Below are positions 1 to 11,886 of a stretch of 64,000 nucleotides of DNA, in pieces. Where the stretch lies: assembly GCA_949130495.1 (NCBI GenBank), contig OX422219.1:263981111-264045110 (forward strand). Direction: 5' to 3'. Each line of letters starts with the position of its first letter. Within the stretch, counting starts at the first letter, position 1. Origin of the DNA: Sambucus nigra. Taxonomy: Eukaryota > Streptophyta > Magnoliopsida > Dipsacales > Adoxaceae. Under the pieces are notes generated by a model. The model did no database searches. It was not told where the DNA came from and was given only the letters and a program-made list of their open reading frames with translations. The position numbers and the translations under genes were made by a program.

Positions 1-214
1 TCCCATTAAAATACACTCTATCCCTTTACCCGACTGCGACATATAATTAAAATACTCCGACTTATTTACTTAATCCGAAAAGTAAATATAACACCCATTG
101 AAAATCATCTAATCCTTGAAAACTCGAAAAATTTACTATTCACGATAATTCTTAAATTCCCCAATTACATTTAATTATTGAATTTAATTTCCCATAAAAG
201 TGTGGGGTATTACA
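1..214 (-). mobile_element. Start of the 3' LTR of Tekay-like element L1, cut by the window edge
   Basis: On the minus strand this segment begins TGTAATACCCC, directly next to a G-rich purine tract and the sequence GAATTTCGAGGATGAAATTCC (split here: GAATTTCGAG, then GATGAAATTCC). That is the usual junction between chromovirus pol and the 3' LTR. The 214 bases match 6325-6537 closely, including the segment with TTAATTATTGAATTT and CCCATAAAAGTG, so the two are LTRs of one element. The rest of this LTR lies left of the window. Confidence 0.8.
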
Positions 215-2991
215 TACTTCCCCCCTTACAACGGAATTTCATCCTCGAAATTCAGATATAACTGATACTACCAACAGTAACCTAGGATCGTGAATCACTC
301 CACATCCTAATGCCTCAAAGTGGAATGGTAATACCCAATAGCTCTTAACTGTATACTCGATAAGCACTCACCTCTATCAAGTTTATACTATACTATATTG
401 CCATCTCGGCATAATCTTAAACTATATATACTATGTCCCTTCTATCTCAGGCGGTATATAAAACCAACTTACTAAGGTGCCCATACACCTTTTTAACCCG
501 TGCCTCTACGCACAACTATCATCAACGTACGACACGTACACACTCTCTAAACAATGGACCTTATTTCCTCGGCGTAATACTCATACATGGGTCTTCCTAA
601 CCCATAAAATCCCATTCTTGTCAAGGTTAACCAACCAATCTTTCCATATCGGCGCCACTAACTCCACGGGCCTCATTGCCTAAAAATTCTAAGATCGAAG
701 CGTTCCTACCTACGGGAAATAGTACTATCCTAAATTGTGTCCCTGGTGCCCAAGACCTTTCTCAACTCCCAACATTTTCTCGGTTTCATGCGTGGGACGT
801 CTCGTAGAGAGAAATCCAAATAAGGATCCCTCCCGTTACATTACTCCCTCGCATCGTCGGTCATCGAGATATAACGGCCGAAGGCACACCAGCGGGACAT
901 CCTAAATCTTATCTAGCTAAATTATTAACACTTCTATACTATTCTATCCTTCCACCTAGACGAAAAGAGGAATCTAACTAATCGAGGCGGCAACTCTCTG
1001 CAAAAGCGTTACAAATTTATCTTAGGCATTAATTCTGTAAGACTTATCGACAAAACCAACATCCTTGCATCCTATAACATCTCTCCATTCCCGACGTCGT
1101 TAAGATTCATGCGTGTAGCGTCTCGCAAAGAGAAATCCAAACAAGGAAACCCTCCAATACACTACTACTTAATTTTGTCGGTCGTGCAGGTCCGTTAACT
1201 TCAAATATGCAACCGGGATAACCTTATCCCCTCTTTCAACAAAATGTGGTGTGAACTCTATCTCTATCCAGGAGCCACATCGCTAAGCTCTCGCACTAAC
1301 ACTCAGTCCTTGCGTAATTAATAATGAGCTTATACTCACAGCTCAACAATTAGACCTGCATACCTTAAAACACACCCATAAGGTCGCCACGCACTCGAAT
1401 CATGATAATGAAACATCTGCTCACCGAAGTTCCATCTATGCATATAATAAAGGCGAACTCAGCCTGTATCCAGGTGAGATATCGCAACAACAACCTGCAC
1501 CCTGGAATCGCGAACACGATAGTCTTGCCATCATTAGCCTGCTATCGCTCCGAATAACGAATATAATATTCTACTCAATATAATACCATACTCGTATAAC
1601 ACACACAAAACGAGTAATACCAATCTAATATAAACTCAAAATACTAACACCCGCTCTTTTTAGCGAATGAAAGAAAATAAATTCCCTCTATCGCAAAAAA
1701 ACACATACACATATACTACATAACATTATCGATACTATTAGTAAACTCGTATCACACACGAATCTAGGGCTAATAAAACACCTTGACTCAATCTTATCAC
1801 ACAGAATAAGCCTCCTTTAACGAAGGGGAAACCCATAACAACAACTTCGCCTATCACCCTAGCCACTCAAAAAGGTTCCCGAACTTGGTACACTTGCCGT
1901 AACTGAACCAAAAATTACTTTAATTAATGCCCCATCTGGGCACCTTACTCTTTTAAGGTTATCAGTATCTTGGACTCCATAGCCGCGATCCTGACAATCA
2001 CTGTACTAGTTCCCCTTAACTTCTCCATAAAAAGGAAACTCCACCATCGGCCTCAACAACCCTGTTTCAACGAATTCCCCGGGTGGATGTCCACTAATGG
2101 GGTCCACGAACACACACACATTCTCTATAAGTGTTAGTAACACTTATCTAGTGAGCCTATCATTCCTCGGAAGGACTATCTCTTCATTGTACTCACCTTG
2201 ATTCAGTACAAAGTTCACTTATCCATAACTCTCTTTATTCACTGTCGGCCTCTGACCGATCCTTACGTGAATAATTAAAACTACATTCTTTTTAGTCCTG
2301 CTAAATCATGGGGACTCACGGTTAAAAAATATCCACAAGATCCCTTTAGGGGCAAAACATCCTGCTCCCCCCGATTATGGTGATCACCGCACCCACCATT
2401 CCAAAATTGCTCCTACGAGTGAAAAATTTTCCTCTAATTTTCACATCTAGGTATTTCCATACCTTTTTCCAAGTCAAAAATTCTGAGCCTTCTACTTCCA
2501 CTGAGTAATGCTACACTGCCTTCGCATGAAGTAACTTTAAATATGGTCCTTATCAAAGACCCCTTTCGAACCCTTAGCTTCACTGGGTAATTCAACTTTA
2601 GTACCACTCTCTACTACAACGGTACCGGGGTACTCATAACTACTATTCTTTAGTAGTCGTTGCAACAATTATTAGAAAATGCCATAAGGAGAATGACCTT
2701 TATTACAGTCCTAGTCTCCGACTTCCACTCACTGCTCTAGCTAAGCCCCGCCTCCTGCTGCCCTCATCACGGCCTTCCTTAGTCACCCTTCCTCGATCAG
2801 CACACAAAACTCAAACGAGCACGCAAAGGATTTATTATCGTCTCACAATATGGCAGGAGAACGAAATCTCACAAGAGGAATCAACAATCCTAATCATAAG
2901 GCTCTATAACAAATCAAGAGCAACGCTGAAAGCGTAGTATGTCCGCACAGATTCCTAAGGACACTGGAACTTGATGCTCTGATACCATCTA
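215..2991 (-). mobile_element. Core of L1, no coding potential (LARD-like or decayed)
   Basis: The region lies between the two LTRs of L1. Read on the minus strand it starts at the PBS near 2976-2987 and ends at the polypurine tract near 215-227. No reading frame resembles gag or pol, and the longest open frames are about 60-70 codons. A complete Tekay core would be about twice as long. It is therefore either a non-autonomous derivative (large retrotransposon derivative type) or a very decayed copy. Two stretches near 788-870 and 1110-1196 resemble the tandem repeat inside the L1 LTR. Confidence 0.65.
2976..2987 (-). other. Primer binding site of L1 (initiator tRNA-Met type)
   Basis: The minus strand reads TGGTATCAGAGC, the standard plant PBS complementary to the 3' end of initiator tRNA-Met. 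It lies four bases after the 5' LTR end (…TGTCA). This fixes the orientation of L1 and the LTR boundary at 2992. Confidence 0.85.
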
Positions 2992-3702
2992 TGACATATC
3001 GCCTAATAAAATACCGGGTGATCACTCCTATATCAAATTGAAACAGGAGTCGCATATGGATCATTCTTAGCATCACTGTCGAAAACCAAATTAATTACTA
3101 ATAACCTATTACGCTGGCGTCAATATTTTATTTAACTAATCTTTTTAAACGAACTATACAAATAAAACATTCACACAGTTTTTATAAATGAAACTGGAAA
3201 GAGATAAAGTAACCGGACACTTGATTCAAATATAACACAACCAAATCGCATGCCACACTAAAAGGCGGTGAAAGTGTAAATAAATACAATTGGGCTTTCG
3301 GCTCGAGAGTAACTACAATGCTTCCTATCTAGATCACAAGAATAGAAGCGTCTAAAAATAAACTTGCATGCATCCACAGCTGCTGTAGCTGACGTCTGCC
3401 TCGAAAGGATCATTATCCAGGCGTCCCTGTGTCTGGACACCTATATATATAGATATAGCAAAAGAGAGGGAAAAGTAGATAAATGGGTCAGAGCCCGAGT
3501 TGTGAAAAATATTTAGCAAGTACATAAATGCTATATTTTTAAAAAAATATATTTTATCTCATATTTAAATTGGTATCGCACTCCCATGAGACACCCCACC
3601 CCTCTTCTAATAGTGCACACCTAGCTCATCCCTCTAAACATCCTACTCATGCTACGCTGCCTAACTAATTCGTCACCCCCAAACTCTAAAAATCCTAACC
3701 AA

Positions 3703-4290
3703 ACCAAGTACTAAGGGCTACACTTCTCCCCAGTCTCAACACTAAGCCATGTTCCTGTGTGGGGTGTCTCGCAAAGCGAAATCCAAACAAGGAACCCCCC
3801 GATACACTACTACTTGGCAAGGTCGATCGTTGAGATCCATTAAACCCTCAGTACACAACATACATATATATATATATACATATATATACATATATATATA
3901 TACTCATATACGGAAGCCCAAATTAGAGCACTAAGGCTTAAACTTCTCCCCAATATCAACACTAGGCCATGTTCATGCGTGGGGTGTCTCGCAAAGCGAA
4001 ATCCAAACAAGGAACCCCCCCGATACACTACTACTTGGCAAGGTCGATCGCCGAGATCCATTAGACCCTCAGTATACAACATATATATATACTCATATAA
4101 GAAAAATCCAAAACTAGAGCACTAAGGGTTAAACTTCTCCCCAGTCTCAACACTAGGCCATGTTCATGCGTGGGGTGTCTCGCAAAGCGAAATCCAAACA
4201 AGGAACCCCCCCGATACACTAATACTTGGCAAGGTCGATCGTAGAAATCCATTAAACCCTCAGCACTCAACTTATATATATATATATTAT
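3703..4290. repeat. Three tandem ~180-210-bp repeats inside the L1 LTR
   Basis: Three near-identical units each contain GGGGTGTCTCGCAAAGCGAA, then AATCCAAACAAGGAACCCCC, then CTTGGCAAGGTCGATCG, and end in a TATATA-rich linker. They start near 3708, 3932 and 4112. The linkers vary in length because of TA microsatellite change. Two diverged single units occur in the L1 core near 788 and 1110. Confidence 0.85.
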
Positions 4291-4809
4291 ATACTCATAT
4301 AAATAAATATACATAACATACTCATCTTTATTTTTCATGCTCACTTTTATATACATATCAGATTTTAAGTCCGGTAAAATCTCCCGGAATGAGAATTCAT
4401 TTCATATTCAATTTATCTCTTTACTCTAGTAGAGATATATTATTTTGTTCTCATACACAAGTAATGTAATATACACACAAGTACAATAACTATCCCAAAT
4501 AGCTATAACTCGAGGATGCGATCTCTGAATGCTATCATCTTCCAGGGCATCACTCACATACCATCCTGGGGACCAACGGTCAGACTCAATATCACCGACA
4601 TCGCGGTCAACAATCATAACGTCAGGGAAGCGGTCATAGTTCCTCCACGAAAGTGAGACGAAACATACCCACCACGTCTCACCCCTAATAAGAATCACAC
4701 AATATAAAAATGGACGCTATGACCTGGGGACTATACGCTCCCTGATCCTCAAGCCAGGGGCCTCACCTACATCGCACAACTTCCCATGATATCATTAGAG
4801 GGGGTATTC

Positions 4810-4914
<105 letters not shown>

Positions 4915-5596
4915 CACATTGTTCCTCAAACATATATAAATGGCCATAATTGCCAATCACACATAACGATGACCAATAATCCCAAAGATTCTCATAAATA
5001 ATAATATTCGAGTCTTCGTACACTCAAGATACTAAACTCAAAAGTATTCCCTCACTTGATAAATAATGTGTACCTTATTCACACTTAAGGATTTATATTA
5101 TTTCTCTAACTATACCAATTCACACTAAGTAAATACACATTTTCCCAAATTCGTCCTAATAGTCTCGCAGGATATAGTCAACCACAATTGATATAATTAT
5201 GTTTTCTACGCGCATAATTATATAAGCCTAAATGCCCAAAGAAAATTATCCCAAGAAATATTCGCCACCAAACACCCTTAATTTAAATAGGTCGTGGATT
5301 CCATTTCCACGAACCCAAGGACTACATTTTGTCCAATTGATAATTTAGAGGTCCTCACTCTATTTTTGAGAAACCCCAACTCTCTAATTCCTCACTTTAT
5401 CTATTTCCTCAAAAATATGATCCCTAGTGTCACACATTTAAGACACTCTCTTAGCTCCCATAAATTTTCTCAATTGGATAAATATATTTTCCTTAATTAA
5501 GTCTATTTATTTCCTCAATTAAATAGGCTTGAAATCCTTAATTTGGAAATTTATCCCACATGAATTAAACCAACACAAATTGCCAAAATATCTGTA

Positions 5597-5637
5597 GGAT
5601 CAATCGATCGACCCTTGGCCGTCGATCGATCGATTAT
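5597..5637. repeat. Paired GATCGATC palindromic module in the L1 LTR
   Basis: Two self-complementary blocks, ATCAATCGATCGAC and GTCGATCGATCGAT, flank the spacer CCTTGGCC. Similar pairs with a GGG-containing spacer occur at 14335-14435, 17003-17044, 21693-21795 and 46376-46452 in other families. Confidence 0.8.
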
Positions 5638-6537
5638 GACGGGCAGCTTCTTCTCCGACCCCTGTTTCGGCCATTAACAAGCCTCCAATCTTTATTTCCT
5701 TCTCTTCCACCAACATCTAACTACACCCAACTAAATATACACAAAGGAAATAGGTTCTAAACATCCTAAAACCAAGAATCAGCCATTAATTTCTATAATT
5801 TTCTAAGTTTCTCCATTTTCATAATTTTCGGGGTTTACCCGTTAAACTTCCGAAAAACCCGTTTCATCCACGAAAATCCAACCCAAAATCTTTAGGGTTT
5901 GTTATTACCAATTATGGTATGAGATTTATGCTCAAAATTAAATAAAGCAAGTAAACACTTGCCTGGAGGATAAAATCCTACGATCCTGAGTCGAATCCCG
6001 CGGAGTTTGGCCCGAAAATACTTTTCCTCTCCTCTTTCTTTATTCCTTTCTTATTTTCTCTCTTTTCTTTCCTTTCTCCCACTCTCCCGTGTCTTATATA
6101 GGAGAAAATAAAGGTTTATCCCTTTTAATCCCAAAAATGACTCATTTACTCAATTGCGAGTCCCTATTAATCCATAGATTCTCGAAACTCAATTACGACC
6201 CCCGGATACTCTATTCTGACTATCTCGGCCATTTCGAGACCAACCACACACTCGAAATATCCATCCGAGGTTCTTGACCACAATTCACTAATTTAATCCA
6301 CTTCATCTCAATGCTGGTTTTTCCATTAAAATATTATCCTCTATCACTTTATCCAGTTGCGACATATAATTAAAATACTCCGACTTATTTGCTTAATCCC
6401 AAAAGTAAATATAACACCCATCGAAAATCATCTAATCCTTGAAAACTCCAAAAATTTACTATTAACGATAATTCTTAAATTCCCAAATTACACTTAATTA
6501 TTGAATTTAATTTCCCATAAAAGTGCAGGGTAATACA

Positions 6538-6997
6538 GTTTATGTGAGTTGGTTTGGAACTCAAGAACACATCTTGTGTCAAGTTTATCTTGTAGAGAAG
6601 ATCTCTACTGCTGATTAAGGTGCTCTTGAGGGGAGTACTGGGCTGAAGACGATTGCGTGTCGATAGGGAGTGCTAGTGGGTATTCCTGGGCTGAATTGGA
6701 GCTGCGGTTCTGGCTGACTCTAGGCTGCGGTCTAGGTGGATTTTATACGGTTAATTCATTGCAGATTTCATTGTAATCATTGTAATTATTATAGTGAAAT
6801 AAAGGTCTTACCCGAAAGGTTTTTTTTCCCTGAAATATGCGAGTTAGAAATTTTATTTGTGATAATTTGATACGCACACACGTAGTTGCATATTTAGGGA
6901 CTGATTTAATTTGGTTTAAAATTGACTCCAGTTAAATAAGTTTGTAGATGGAATTTGCGAATTTATTTTAATTAGTATCATGCACGACACACTCTAG
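6538..6997. mobile_element. Copia-like LTR remnant
   Basis: This stretch lies between the L1 LTR and the truncated X1 LTR and matches neither. The text around TTATACGGTTAATTC and ATAGTGAAATAAAGGTCTTACCCG looks like the promoter/R region and 3' part of a plant Copia LTR. No PBS, PPT or second copy is visible in the window. The assignment is from general resemblance only. Confidence 0.35.
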
Positions 6998-8760
6998 ACC
7001 AAATGGCCCACCAAATCCGTAAATATCTGTTTCATAATTAAAAAGACCGAATAATAATAATCTTGACTACTAAAGCAATAAAACGTAAATCTACAGCTGC
7101 ACTCCACAAAATATTCAATACATCATGTTCAACTACTCCGACACTATACCGAAAATGTTAGGCAACGCAATGGGTTAGAGCCTACTGTATGAACTCTAAC
7201 TACTCCTCTCAATCAGGTCCCGTGAACCCAAACATGGGCATCATTCATGATAAAATTTACAAAATAAAATTACACTATATAATTACATGGGAATAAAGTT
7301 ACATAACTCTAACCACTCACATAACTAAGACACCCCACTATTCAAGTCCAATTATGTAATTACATCATTTCATTATTGATTCACAATTATTAATTGGACT
7401 AATATAACCAATTTTATTGATGCGATACCAGTATACCAGTTCACCCTATTATGAGTCATGCACATACTCCTAGCGCGCCCATAATTTTACTCCACACACA
7501 TTCCCCTCGCTATAACTAGTACGCCCAATTTCGTTCGCACTGTACATACGATGAGGTTCCCCACACGACACGCCATTATAGTCAGTTTGTCCAATTTCGT
7601 TATCTTTGCACATACTTGTGATGCGAACACACACTCACGTCGCTATAGCCAGTCAACCCGGTTATCGTTAGCTCTGCACATACTCATGACGCAAATTCAT
7701 TTTAATATCCGTTCAATATCTTAGGCATTTAATTATTAATACTCATTCAAGTTCACTTCATTTTCAATTAGCCCAACCCATAATTCAGATAACTCAACCT
7801 AAAAGTCATCCCTAGTCCCATACCTAGAGATCACCAAACCAAAATTATTACATAGTCTATCACCTATGAAGAATACCTACCAAAAATCACCACCTAGTCT
7901 CACACCTAGGCTAACGGAAATAAAACGACGTACTACCTAGACTCACCTAGGAAATACCCAACCGTAGAAGCACACAACACTAGTCCCATACCTATTAAGT
8001 GTTAACAACAATGAGGCCTACCTACTAGTCCCATGCCTAGCAAGTAACCTAAAAAAAAGATAAAATCATAATACCCAAAAATCTCAACGTCCCCGCGATG
8101 TTGAAATATTAACCCAACCAATAGCCACATAAATCATGTTTTAAATTTATCGCTACAATTTTTCCACATAATCACAAGATTACAATTGTGTCTAACTTAC
8201 GTATGTTTAATCATAATTAATTAAACAAGTCATATTAACACAAAATTCCATTTTTACATGCATTTTACGACGTCACACAACAATAATTCCATTCTACAAC
8301 CTATAAATCAATAACGTGATTTTACGAGTCGAAATATTATAATAAATTCATATTCTTTATTTTAACATGCGAAACGTCCCACAATTCTATCGTAATCCAA
8401 CCCTCTAATCTAAGCATTCAGTTATTTTGAGTCTTAAATCATATTTTTAATTTGAATAAGAACACACTACACCAAAATGGGCAAATTGTCACCTTTCAGC
8501 CGGCCAGCCTTGTCAAGGTCATTGACCGTGACAAAAAAACACGCGTTTTATGTCACGGTCATTGACCTTGACACGATCGTGACAATGGCTTGTCACGGTC
8601 ATTGACCGTGACAAGCCCGTGACAATTCAATTTGTCACGGTCGTGTCACGGTCAATGACCGTGACAAGTCGTGTCACGGTCAAAGACCTTGACACGACCG
8701 TGACAACTTTTTCAGCAAAAACCTTACCCCCCTTCTTCTTTCCCTCCCGCGCCCTTCCTT

Positions 8761-8762
<2 letters not shown>

Positions 8763-8800
<38 letters not shown>

Positions 8801-8865
8801 ACGCTGCTCTCTCTCTCTCTCTCTCTCTCTCAGGTCCAATTTCTCTCTCTCTCTCTCTCTCTCTT
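8763..8865. repeat. CT microsatellite cluster in CACTA-1
   Basis: Three CT runs are interrupted by CGACGCTG and CAGGTCCAATTT. CACTA-2 carries the same block in inverse form at 36606-36700, so it predates the split of the two copies. Confidence 0.95.
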
Positions 8866-8934
8866 CCATTTATATATATATATTTGTCTGTATATTTATG
8901 TGTGTATGTGTATATATATATGCGTGTATGTGTG

Positions 8935-9247
8935 TGCGTGTGTGGGGGGTGGGGCGGGATGGGGGTAGGAGGTGGTGGAGAGGGGCAGGGGGTGGGCAGT
9001 GTGGGGGAGGGGGTGGGGGGTATGTGTGTATATATATGTGTGTATGTGTGTGCGTGTGTGGGGGGTGGGGCAGGGTGGGGGTAGGGGGTGGGGGTGGGGG
9101 TGGGGCAAGGTGGGGGTGGGGGTGGGGCGGGGTGGGGCAGGGTGGGGGAGGGGGTGGGGCGGGGTGGGGCAGGGTGGTGGAGGGGGTGGTGGAGGGGGGC
9201 AGGGGGTGGGGCAGGGTGGGGTGGTGTGTGTGTGTGTGTGGGCAGGG
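8935..9247 (+). repeat. G-rich GGGGTGGGGC/GTGTGT minisatellite (G4-prone) in CACTA-1
   Basis: Dozens of G4-G6 runs are separated by one to four bases on the plus strand and alternate with GTGTGTGTGTG and TATATATG blocks. This composition can fold into stacked G-quadruplexes. A smaller GT/GGGGT array is at 10311-10435. CACTA-2 has the equivalent arrays with G on the minus strand. Confidence 0.9.
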
Positions 9248-11298
9248 GGTATTTTTTTATATTAACTTTGAAATCCTTAGAGAATAAGAAGGCCTAAGAA
9301 ATGATTACAAAAATCAAATTGTATACTCATTATAATGTGTATGATTACAATAAATTAATGTGTTATGCTACAATTGAAATCTTGGAAATTTGGCTAATAC
9401 ACGAGAAACTGATAATCGTAAATATTATGAATAAAAATGGTACTTTCTTGGAGACTATAAATTATTATGTACAAACTTTGGTTCTAGACCTATGTTGTTG
9501 GATTTGGATGTTGGGTGTTGATTAGTTGGTATTATTGGGAAGATTGGGTTAAGTTGAAGCATATGTTGTTGGAGTTGAAAATTATATGTTAATTCATTAT
9601 TACTATTGGGGGATACAGTGTTGAAAAATATTGGTATTTATCGTAGATAGTAGAATTGTTTAGTAATTGGTATCGTTGAATGTTAAAAGATTACGGGTTG
9701 TGATATGTGCAAAAATTATGGGACTTAATTTGTTGAATGATAATATTTGTATTAGATACTTGCGTGGTTTTACCTAACTTGAATGAATTAATAAATGTTT
9801 CAGTAAAGGTTGAAGTGGACAAAAAACGTGTCAATTGATTAATATCCATAATGTAAATAAAAGGTAAAGTAAGTGTGTAAATGGGTGGTTGAGCAAGCTA
9901 AGAGGTCTAACCCATATTTAATACATAGGTGTGTTATGAAAGGTTTTCAAAGGGTAATTAAGTATTTTCAAATAATGACCCCGAAACATAGAAATTCAAT
10001 CTCAAGCAATTTAATTTCAATCTCTACAAATTTATGCATGTATTCAAGGGATTTATGAAGGATTAATATTAAAATTCAATTCCTATACATAATCTAAAAA
10101 TTATAACTCAGATTCAACTAGAAATAAACCAAACCAAAGTTAGTTAAATAAACCAAAGGATTAATATTAAAATTCAACTCTATTAGTTAAATTATAAATG
10201 TAATAGAATTAATCCATATAAATCAGATTTTAATCAAAATTAGGTTTTAGAGTTACATAGATAGGCATAATCTAAATCAATTTCAGTCCTACAAATATTC
10301 TAATTAACTTGCCGGGTGGGTAGGGGTGGGGTGTGTGTGTGTGTGGGGTGGGTAGGGGTGGGGTGTGTGTGTGTGTGTGTGTGTGTGTGTAGGTGTGCGT
10401 GTGTGTGTGGCGGGGGGAGGGGGCAGGGGTGGGGCACCCATTCAATGACCGTGACACGACCGTGACAAAAAAAGTTGTCTCTCCTCGAAATGTCACGGTC
10501 ATTGACCTTGACAAGGTGAATTTGTCAAGGTCAATGACCTTGAAAAATGGGCAGATTTGGTGTAGTGACAGCCCCGTCATCACTTTCACTTTCCCTAATT
10601 TATCTTCCTAATTAATTTCAATAAAAACATGATTAATTAAGATTGAAGCAATATATAAAACGCATAACACTTAAGGGAATGAAAGGAAGTCGGTTTGAAA
10701 ATCTGATTGTACGGTTATGATCCTCTTGCAAAAATAGTAAAGACATTTTAATGGTTAATCTTGAGAAAACTTGATTTGGATCTTCAAAACTTAAGTTGAA
10801 ACTTGTTTTCAATGGGGTTTAGATTTTGTATAAGAGAGATAATAATAATTTAGGAGGCTATTGCCTTTTAAAATAGGTTAAAAGTGTTTGAGAAAGTCTA
10901 AATTTTGTCCATTCTATAAAGGATTTAAAGAAAGAGTCTTAAATAAACATAAAGACACACAAACACGTATCGAATTATTGGAGCGTCAGAATTCACTGAA
11001 ATTTTGACACGTTATAGCAGAAGACGAGTCGAAGAAGCTTTTCAAAAATCAGCTCGATTGAACATCGTTTAGGTCATCTGCATCACATTTTAGAGTTCGA
11101 AAAATCAACACGACCGAACATCATTAAGGTAGTTTGTATCACATTTTGGAGATCGGACTGTAGGATTTCTTGTCCTCCTTAGGTCGGGTCCTCCCCCCCA
11201 AAATTCGTATTTCAACAATTAAATTAATTCCAAGAAAAATATTTTTCCGATTTTTAATTAAAAGTGTTATTTACTATCCACTATCAAGGGGTTTTACA

Positions 11299-11886
11299 TA
11301 CTTTCCCACTAATACCAGAAATTCGTCCTCAAAATCCCACGAAGTGTAAACTTAAAGCGTAAAGTCACGCAAATAAATAAGGCTTACATATGCCTACTCA
11401 TAGAATGGAAGGATTGGGCGCCCATACACCCAATCCTACCCGCACCTGCCCCACGAACTAAAGTATAATATATATCTCTACTATATATTTAAGCATAACT
11501 ATGAAAATAACACGTACTATGCTCTCCCATGAATCACCACTCGATTCTATCTCCAAAATCCATCGCGACACTTAAGTCCTCAAATCAAATCATATCACCA
11601 CATTGATACTTTAGATATCCAACATCTGTACTAACGATCTGAAAAATAAATCTTGGCTCCAAAAATTAATTCGAAGGATCCTCACATCAATATTACGATT
11701 TCTAACCTCAAATACTGTAACGGCCTTATCATTAAACTCATCATCTCTAAGAAGCACAACTAACACGTATGCTAGACCAAATATCTTACAAAGTGCAAAT
11801 CAACAAAGGAAATCAAATATCGGTAACATTGAAGCTAAACGGACTCATAACCTATGAGACCTAAGACCATGGTCTGATACCCTCTT
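11299..11886 (-). mobile_element. Very short core of X1 (~0.6 kb)
   Basis: It lies between the left LTR (end 11298) and the right LTR (start 11887). It holds a degenerate polypurine tract and pol-end motif on the left and a PBS-like GGGTATCAGACC (minus, 11871-11882) on the right. No coding frame is present. Its left half matches 27035-27275, so X1 and X2 share this sequence. Confidence 0.7.

Larger units (their letters stand above)
8465..10567 (+). mobile_element. CACTA-1: short non-autonomous CACTA (EnSpm) transposon
   Basis: The element begins CACTACACCAAAATGGGC and ends with the inverse GCAGATTTGGTGTAGTG, with a 3-bp duplication ACA on both sides (8462-8464, 10568-10570). The X1 right LTR shows the uninterrupted site near 13645. 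Subterminal regions are packed with GTCACGGTCA/TGACCGTGAC palindromes. Its left end matches the right end of CACTA-2 and its right end matches CACTA-2's left end, so it is an internally deleted relative in the opposite orientation. Open frames over the CT and GT arrays are low-complexity artefacts. The AT-rich interior (9290-10300) shows no gene. Confidence 0.93.
6998..11298 (-). mobile_element. Left (3') LTR of X1, 5'-truncated by ~290 bp and carrying CACTA-1
   Basis: From 6998 the sequence is colinear with 12174 onward in the right LTR, so about 290 bases of the left edge are missing. The right edge is TGTAAAACCCC on the minus strand, followed by a degenerate polypurine tract and the chromovirus pol-end motif (near 11299-11330). 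CACTA-1 (8465-10567) interrupts it. Without that insert the remaining LTR is about 2.2 kb. No gene was seen in the LTR itself. Confidence 0.75.

Noticed and set aside
5980..6010. Possible tRNA T-arm (GAGTCGAATCCCG)
   Set aside because: No matching acceptor, D or anticodon arms can be drawn around it.
8619..9287. 222-codon plus-strand ORF with Ser/Leu then Gly-rich sequence
   Set aside because: It is a translation of CT, GT and GGGGT repeats inside CACTA-1. Composition alone explains the open frame.
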